Origin: Lachnospiraceae bacterium
GTDB taxonomy: Bacteria; Bacillota; Clostridia; Lachnospirales; Lachnospiraceae
NCBI GenBank assembly: GCA_014804185.1
Contig: JAAVAG010000028.1
Coordinates: 1-10,642, forward strand
DNA: 10,642 bases
Direction: 5' to 3'
Below the pieces are notes generated by a model. That model did not search any database. It was given only the letters and a program-made list of their open reading frames with translations, and had not been told where the DNA came from. Both the position numbers and the translations under genes were made by a program. Positions 5,696 through 10,642 of this stretch are shown here, one piece after another. Every line of letters begins with the position of its first letter. The stretch's first letter is position 1.

Positions 5696-7798
5696 TCAGG
5701 CATACTCCGCGCACACAATGGTCTGCTGCGGCGCACCGCTGTGGCCGCAGTCCTCCCGCTCCAGATTGATCCGGCAGCAGTCGCCCTGCCTCTGCATCTC
5801 TTCCAGCCTGTCTGTGCCGTTTACCGTCAGCCGCCTCACTTTTCTGTCCGTGCAGAATACAAAGCTGCCCGGTTCACGGACGCATGCCAGGAACCCATTT
5901 CCCAACTGCCTTACGGACTCCAGCGCAAGCATGCTCATATATTTATCCGCCAGTCCCACTACCGCTGTATCCCCGCACAGAGGCAGCAGCAGATACACCC
6001 CGTATCCGTCCGCCTCCAGTTCAAATTCCGCGTTGTCCCCATGACAGGTATTGCTCCTCCAGTCATAGCATCGATAGCTGCCCGCGGGCAGACCGTACAC
6101 ATCCGATGAGCAGACCCGGAACTTCTGCTTCTGTCCGGAGAGATTAAAAACCGCCACTGCCCCGGCTTTCCTGTCCGGCATACCGCAGCCGCCCAGGTTC
6201 GTCACCTTGACTACGCCGCCTGCAAGGGGATCTTCAAACAGACAATCCTGCGCGGGCAGCGCAGGGCGCTCCATTCGAAGAATCCTGCCGTCCCGGTAAG
6301 CCAGCGGCCGCAGAACCTCCGGAACCGTCTCCCCGCATCTGTCCGAACAGTAAACCGGTCCGCCACTGACGGCGCGAAGAGCGGCATGCTTTCCGGCGTC
6401 GGCGTGATCCGTCCAGAACATATCCCAATCGCAGTAGTAAAAGAAACTGTGATAGGGCGCGTTATAAATATTCTGCACCAGATGCTCCGCAAACCCCTTC
6501 GGATTGTCCGGCACAAAATCATCGCTGCCCCTGCTTAAAGCCGATCCGGGACGAGCCAGAATATTCTCCATGGCCATTCCCATGCAGTTGATCAGGTTTC
6601 CGCCCATATAACAGCCCGCAGCTCCCTCCAGAGCGCGGTGCAGTTCCCGCGCTGCCTCACAGACGGCGGTGTCTTCGTCAAAATAATTTTTTACCGCGCT
6701 CTGCCCGTCCACTTTGACAAAGTCGATGCCCTGGGCGCGCAGCTGCTCATACCACCGCCCATAAAATACATATCCTTTCCCCATATCCGGACAGGGCAGA
6801 ATCTTGCCGCCTACGGTCTTATACAGAACATCCCTCTGCGCCTGCCATGCCCGGCTGTCCGGCTCTATGCCGCCCCAGTAGCCGCCCAGGGCGTGCCAGA
6901 CCCCGACGCCCAGGATCCTTCCGTCCGCTTTCAGCCGGGCGGTCATATCCGCAAAACCGTCCGGGAACTTGTCTTTCTCAGGCTTCAGGTCATACAGCCT
7001 GTTCTCCCGCTCCGACAGCCAGCCGTCGTCCATAAGAAGCCATCTTATGGGCACATCCTTTTCCCGGAGTTCCTGTGCTTTCTCACAGACTCTCTGCTCC
7101 GAAATTTCCTTATAAAATGCATCCCAGCTGCACCAGCCCAGCCAGGAGAACATCTCCGGATAAGTCTTTTCGCTTCTCTTCGGACATCCCGCAAGCGCCG
7201 CCGCGCCGGCGCACGCCGCCTCTGCGGCTCCCAGCGCCGAACCCTCCAGCGCCATGACAAACACCGGCTCTTCCAGCGTCATCTGCCCGCCCCTGTAAGC
7301 GGTCATCCCCAGTGTCAGATATCCCTCTCTGCCGCCTCGGGCACAGGTCTTAAACTTCTCTCCCGCCATCAGGAAAATACAGCCGAAGGCACTTTCATAA
7401 TCCAGATAAATGCACTGCGTCCGCTCCGGCATCTCCTCCCAGGAGCGGATAAAGGCCGGTCTTGTCCACCAGTCCCTGTGCAGATACATGGCCGTCATGC
7501 GGGCGGGCCGGTCTGAAAAACGAACCTCGATCCGTACCGACTCCCTGCTGCAGAGCCCGTCATTTTCCCGAAATGCCTCCGCTTTCAGGTTAAGCCTGAC
7601 GCCGCCCGTAAGCAGTTTTTCTTTTCTCTCCGTGTAAAATTCCGCGCGGACCGTCTCACTCTCCGCCCTCCAGCTTTCCCCGCCTGCAGCCTCCTGTTTT
7701 CCGCCCGCAGGCACTTCCTGCTTCTGCAGTTCCAGACATTCCTGCTTTCCGCTCCTGCGCGTGATGTTAAGCCGTACCTCCAAAATTGTAAGCCCCAT
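5696..7798 (-). CDS. GH36-type enzyme of the raffinose synthase/Sip1 branch (700 aa), putative alpha-galactosidase
   Basis: The protein belongs to the raffinose synthase/Sip1-like branch of family GH36, whose members hydrolyse or transfer alpha-galactosyl groups. Motifs seen are WLGWCSWDAFY at residues 219-229, WLLMDDGW at 253-260, GVGVWHALGGYWGG at 297-310, FVKVDGQ at 360-366 (likely nucleophile Asp364), RGSDDF at 423-428 (acid/base at Asp426 or Asp427), YYCDWDMFWTDH at 454-465 and RAVSGGPVYCSD at 475-486. The N-terminal 220 residues form the beta-sandwich part and include a Gln/Glu/Gly-rich stretch near 18-45; a C-terminal beta domain follows residue 540. No signal peptide, so cytoplasmic. 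The start is fixed by AAAGGAG 5 bases upstream and lies 14 bases after the GH2 gene, so both are co-transcribed. Plant members make raffinose; bacterial ones are poorly characterised, so alpha-galactosidase is the best guess rather than certain. Confidence 0.87.
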   Translation of the reverse strand: MGLTILEVRLNITRRSGKQECLELQKQEVPAGGKQEAAGGESWRAESETVRAEFYTERKEKLLTGGVRLNLKAEAFRENDGLCSRESVRIEVRFSDRPARMTAMYLHRDWWTRPAFIRSWEEMPERTQCIYLDYESAFGCIFLMAGEKFKTCARGGREGYLTLGMTAYRGGQMTLEEPVFVMALEGSALGAAEAACAGAAALAGCPKRSEKTYPEMFSWLGWCSWDAFYKEISEQRVCEKAQELREKDVPIRWLLMDDGWLSERENRLYDLKPEKDKFPDGFADMTARLKADGRILGVGVWHALGGYWGGIEPDSRAWQAQRDVLYKTVGGKILPCPDMGKGYVFYGRWYEQLRAQGIDFVKVDGQSAVKNYFDEDTAVCEAARELHRALEGAAGCYMGGNLINCMGMAMENILARPGSALSRGSDDFVPDNPKGFAEHLVQNIYNAPYHSFFYYCDWDMFWTDHADAGKHAALRAVSGGPVYCSDRCGETVPEVLRPLAYRDGRILRMERPALPAQDCLFEDPLAGGVVKVTNLGGCGMPDRKAGAVAVFNLSGQKQKFRVCSSDVYGLPAGSYRCYDWRSNTCHGDNAEFELEADGYGVYLLLPLCGDTAVVGLADKYMSMLALESVRQLGNGFLACVREPGSFVFCTDRKVRRLTVNGTDRLEEMQRQGDCCRINLEREDCGHSGAPQQTIVCAEYA

Positions 7799-7803
7799 AT
7801 TTT

Positions 7804-7810
7804 CTCCTTT
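7804..7810 (-). promoter_or_regulatory. Ribosome binding site of the GH36-type gene
   Basis: AAAGGAG lies 5 bases before the ATG at 7798, in the 14-base gap after the GH2 stop. It settles the start, since no other in-frame start has a comparable signal. Confidence 0.75.
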
Positions 7811-7812
7811 GC

Positions 7813-10518
7813 TCAGAGATATCTCAGTGTAAATTCAGGTTTCCTCTTTTCTTCTCCGGGTTCCCAGAACAATACGCCCTCTTTCCGGTGCAGCGCAAAC
7901 CGCAGCGTGGTCTTCTCCCCGGGAAGCAGCATTACATAATTGTCCTCCCCCAGCAGATACCAGTCGTCCCCCACGGTTTCCACACCGGTCTCCAGAGCGA
8001 CCCGGTCCGAAATATTTTCCAGGACAGCCTGCATCTGCAGTTTTCCGCTTTCCGGATCACCCGTGACCACCGTTTCCATTCTGACCCGTTCTTTGTCCGC
8101 CTCCTTGCCGCATGCGCTGCCCTTCCCGCATGCGCCGTCTTTTCCGCATGCGCTGCCTTTCCCGCATGGGATCAGCGCCGCAAAAGGGGTCTCCCGGCAT
8201 GTAGAAAACAGATACGGCTCCTGGCGGATCAGCGTATCCCCCTCCTGAAATCCCAGAACCACCAAAAACAATTCCGTCCGCGGAACCTCGATCCGGATCT
8301 CATACCGTCTGCCGCCCTCACCGGCCTGTGCATGTACCGGGAAGTGATCCCGGATATACAGCCTTCCGTCCATGCCGTACACCTGATAAACACACTCCGT
8401 ATCCCACGCCTGCGCATCACTTATGGCATATACCCCAAATACCGCCTGCGTTCCGGCCTCATATACCAGGCTGCGGTAATCCAGGGCAAGCCTGCGCCTG
8501 GCATAGCACCTTTTCACCTGATAATAGGCGGATTTGGTCTCCCCGAAATAATCCAGGAGACTGGTGCAGGACGTATTGGGCCATGGCTCGTTGACCTGCC
8601 AGATGATCGTTCCACTGTTCTGAAAAGCCCTCTTTCTGTCGGCATCCAGAATAAACCGCAGCCCCTCCGACTGCACAAACTGGCTGCAGGCCGCAAAGGT
8701 TTCCAGCCACTGCGGCTCTTTCGGGATCGTCCCGAATAATCCGCACTCCCTGTCGTAGGTTCCCCACCACTCTCCGTGGTGCTGCCAGTCCGCGTTTTCC
8801 TTCATAGGCGTAGGATGCAGCGCCTCCCCCGGCAGGATCTTTTTCAGCGTCTTTACATGCACCACACCGTCCGTCCCGAATTCACTGTGAAACAGACTGT
8901 CGGATTCCCCGTACAGTTCATAGTGTACGGGATCCCCCAGATATTTCCAGTTGCCGTGCACGTCGTGACTGACGCCCTTATCCCTTGTGACAAATTCCCG
9001 GGGGCCCGAAGCGGAAGTAGGGTACATAAACCGCGAGCCGTCCAGCCGCTGTACGATCTCCTGCAGCATGCGGATATTTCGGTTTTCCAGTCCGGTGGGC
9101 TGATTCGGCGCATCCTGCAACTCGTTTCCGCCTCCGTACACTGTCAGGGACACATGATTGCGCTTCTCCCTGACGGCCGTCTCCGCGGTGCGGCGCAGCA
9201 GCTGCAGATACTCCGGCGTCTCGCACGGAATATTGTCCACGCCCGAACTGGACTGGATAAATTCCTGCCACACCAAAATCCCGTTCTCATCGCACAGCCG
9301 GTAAAATTCTTCCGTCTCGATAAGGCCGCCGCCCCATACTCTCGCCATATTGCAGCCCATATTTACGATAGCCGCGATCATGTGCGCATACCGCTCTCTT
9401 CCCACATTGCCGTAGAGCATATCCAGCGGAACCATATTGACGCCTTTGATATATGTCTTTTCTCCGCCGATACAGAACGTATAGGGCAGGGCGTCTTCTC
9501 CCGCGCCCTCATTGCGCAGCATACGCAGGGAACGGATACCGATATCCATACGCCTCTCCCACAGCGTCTCCTCCCCTGCAAAAAGAACTGCCTCCAGTTC
9601 ATACAGCCAGGGAATGCCGGAACCGTTTGGCTGCCACATGCAGGGATCTTCCAGAACAATCTCCTCCCGGATGGGTCCCTGCCCTGCCTCTTTCTGTGTC
9701 TGCCAGACACAGGCAGGCTCCGGAGCGCTCTCTTTTTCGCTCTCCTGCCATACATAAAAGTCCCGGTTCCTGCGGTCATACGGCCCCGTGACGCGCAGAG
9801 ACAGCTTTAATGGCTCTTTCCTCTCCTCGCGGCCGTCCGTCACCGTTCCCTCCACCCGCAGTGTTCCGCGGGACTTGCCGTCCTCCCCGCAGGGCTGCTT
9901 TACATCCGAGAACCAGTGCAGATCCTCCACCCGCGCCGTCTCCGGCACAGACAGTACCACATCCTGCCACATCCCGATATTGACCAGCCTGGTGGAAAAA
10001 TCCCATTTATAATTAAACCGGCTCTTCTGGGTAAAGGTCCTGCTGGTATAGCCAATCTGCCCCATTTCCTCCGGAATTCCTTTAAACAGCACCAAGAGGG
10101 TATTCGTATCACGGATCAGGTTGGTGATATCCACCGTAAAAGGCTCATACATGCCCACATGGGATCCGCAGGAGACATCATTCAGAAATATCTCCGCTTC
10201 ATAATCCAGTCCTTTAAAAATCAACTGCACGGCTCCATCCGCCCCACGATTCTCCGCCAACTTCCCCGGAAATACAGCGCGGTACATCCACCATCTGTGT
10301 TCCACCCACTCACAGAGCAGGCTGTTTTGTCCGATGTAGGGATTCCCGATCAGTCCCGCCCGCCAGAGGTCATAGTGCACGCCGCCCGGCACCGTGGCGG
10401 GAAGCCAGTCGGTTACCCCCTGCAGACTCTGCCCGGTCTCCATGCTTGTCTCCTTGATGGGGACATAGGGCCAGTATCCTTTTACTTCCCACTGCAGATT
10501 CGACAATGAAATTTCCAT
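7813..10518 (-). CDS. GH2 beta-mannosidase-like glycosidase (901 aa)
   Basis: A retaining family GH2 enzyme most like beta-mannosidases, which remove terminal beta-mannose. Numbered from the ATG at 10518, the N-terminal jelly-roll has VPGGVHYDLWRAGLIGNPY at 43-61 and KGLDYEAEIFLND at 102-114. The barrel has MARVWGGGLIETEEFY at 391-406, LVWQEF at 415-420, VYGGGNEL at 460-467 (acid/base Glu466), HSEFG at 544-548 (nucleophile Glu546) and IIWQVNEPWP at 638-647. A final Ig-like domain follows about residue 805. It is somewhat longer than usual, partly from a charged insert near 250-280 and a four-Cys hexapeptide repeat at 785-803. No signal peptide, so cytoplasmic. A TTG at 10527 would add three residues but sits 1-2 bases from the Shine-Dalgarno, so the ATG, 10 bases away, is preferred. 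With the GH38 enzymes it could take the beta-linked core mannose. Other GH2 specificities cannot be excluded. Confidence 0.88.
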   Translation of the reverse strand: MEISLSNLQWEVKGYWPYVPIKETSMETGQSLQGVTDWLPATVPGGVHYDLWRAGLIGNPYIGQNSLLCEWVEHRWWMYRAVFPGKLAENRGADGAVQLIFKGLDYEAEIFLNDVSCGSHVGMYEPFTVDITNLIRDTNTLLVLFKGIPEEMGQIGYTSRTFTQKSRFNYKWDFSTRLVNIGMWQDVVLSVPETARVEDLHWFSDVKQPCGEDGKSRGTLRVEGTVTDGREERKEPLKLSLRVTGPYDRRNRDFYVWQESEKESAPEPACVWQTQKEAGQGPIREEIVLEDPCMWQPNGSGIPWLYELEAVLFAGEETLWERRMDIGIRSLRMLRNEGAGEDALPYTFCIGGEKTYIKGVNMVPLDMLYGNVGRERYAHMIAAIVNMGCNMARVWGGGLIETEEFYRLCDENGILVWQEFIQSSSGVDNIPCETPEYLQLLRRTAETAVREKRNHVSLTVYGGGNELQDAPNQPTGLENRNIRMLQEIVQRLDGSRFMYPTSASGPREFVTRDKGVSHDVHGNWKYLGDPVHYELYGESDSLFHSEFGTDGVVHVKTLKKILPGEALHPTPMKENADWQHHGEWWGTYDRECGLFGTIPKEPQWLETFAACSQFVQSEGLRFILDADRKRAFQNSGTIIWQVNEPWPNTSCTSLLDYFGETKSAYYQVKRCYARRRLALDYRSLVYEAGTQAVFGVYAISDAQAWDTECVYQVYGMDGRLYIRDHFPVHAQAGEGGRRYEIRIEVPRTELFLVVLGFQEGDTLIRQEPYLFSTCRETPFAALIPCGKGSACGKDGACGKGSACGKEADKERVRMETVVTGDPESGKLQMQAVLENISDRVALETGVETVGDDWYLLGEDNYVMLLPGEKTTLRFALHRKEGVLFWEPGEEKRKPEFTLRYL
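8105..8168 (-). repeat. 18-bp tandem repeat encoding a Cys-Gly-Lys hexapeptide
   Basis: About 3.5 copies of an 18-bp unit, with GCATGC at 8110, 8128 and 8146 and GCATGG at 8164, an exact 18-base period. On the coding strand they give CGKGSA, CGKDGA, CGKGSA and CGK, placing Cys785, 791, 797 and 803 in the linker between the body of the GH2 enzyme and its last Ig-like domain. The period is a multiple of three, so copy-number change would keep the frame. Confidence 0.9.
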
Positions 10519-10528
10519 TTGCGCCAAT

Positions 10529-10534
10529 CCTCCT
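10529..10534 (-). promoter_or_regulatory. Ribosome binding site of the GH2 gene
   Basis: AGGAGG lies 10 bases before the ATG at 10518 and only 1-2 bases from an in-frame TTG at 10527, which decides in favour of the ATG. It sits in the 23-base gap after the upstream stop. Confidence 0.75.
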
Positions 10535-10541
10535 CACGCAT

Positions 10542-10642
10542 TTATTCCGTGTAAAATTTAAATGTCCGGATTTCAAAACCGCCCACAGAAAACCGGATTC
10601 CGTCTCTCTGTGCCGGAATCTCCCGCTCATGCTCCTCGCACA
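10542..10642 (-). CDS. C-terminal tail of an upstream gene, possibly another GH38 alpha-mannosidase (5' end outside window)
   Basis: An open frame enters from the right edge and ends at TAA (10544-10542), giving the last 32 residues of a protein. The tail contains RFSVGGFEIRTFKFYTE. This resembles the closing strand of GH38 alpha-mannosidases and matches the end of the complete GH38 gene in this window, where SLGAHEIRTLKE occurs near residues 779-790. The next gene follows after 23 bases in the same direction, so they probably share an mRNA. Thirty-two residues are too few for a firm family call; another beta-sandwich glycosidase is possible. That a coding sequence ends here is well supported by frame, spacing and the ribosome binding site downstream. 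Confidence 0.6.
   Translation of the reverse strand, partial: CEEHEREIPAQRDGIRFSVGGFEIRTFKFYTE

Noticed and set aside
9694..9712. 7-bp inverted repeat CTGTGTC/GACACAG inside the GH2 gene
   Set aside because: It is within coding sequence, short, and at a level expected by chance in 10 kb.
8776..9810. Long plus-strand open frame (344 codons) opposite the GH2 gene
   Set aside because: Antisense shadow of the GH2 barrel coding sequence, rich in Pro, Arg, His and Leu as expected of reverse-frame translation, with no motif.
10519..10527. TTG start at 10527 for the GH2 gene
   Set aside because: It is only 1-2 bases from AGGAGG; the ATG at 10518 has usable spacing.

Overview
The window is one tightly packed run of genes for intracellular sugar-cleaving enzymes, all on the minus strand, so transcription runs from high to low coordinates. 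Base composition (mid-50s %GC by eye), strong AGGAGG-type ribosome binding sites, short gaps between genes and the style of the proteins suggest an anaerobic, gut-type Firmicute, most likely Lachnospiraceae or a close relative. That placement is inference. No tRNA, rRNA, CRISPR array, insertion sequence, transporter or regulator gene is visible.

In order of transcription: the last 32 codons of an upstream gene whose tail resembles a GH38 alpha-mannosidase (10642-10542); a GH2 beta-mannosidase-like enzyme (10518-7813); a GH36-type enzyme of the raffinose synthase/Sip1 branch (7798-5696); a 90-base gap holding a possible promoter, a perfect 9-bp inverted repeat and a hairpin against the next start codon; a GH13_18 sucrose-phosphorylase-family enzyme (5606-4143); a metallo-beta-lactamase-fold hydrolase overlapping it by ATGA (4146-3424); a complete GH38 alpha-mannosidase (3384-973); and a second, paralogous GH38 that runs off the left edge (961-1). 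There is no gene-free stretch longer than about 110 bases.

None of the visible N-termini has a signal peptide, so the enzymes should act in the cytoplasm on imported oligosaccharides. Alpha-mannosidases plus a beta-mannosidase suit stepwise removal of alpha-mannose and then the beta-linked core mannose of N-glycan-like or other mannose-rich oligosaccharides. The GH36 enzyme could remove alpha-galactosyl caps, as in galactomannan fragments. The phosphorylase-family enzyme would release glucose 1-phosphate from an alpha-glucoside, but its acceptor-side loops differ from true sucrose phosphorylases, so its substrate is open.

Points most worth a second look are the altered phosphorylase acceptor site, the two tandem GH38 paralogues (one with a changed zinc-site motif), the hairpin apparently bridging Shine-Dalgarno and start codon of the phosphorylase gene, and a cysteine-containing hexapeptide repeat in the GH2 enzyme.
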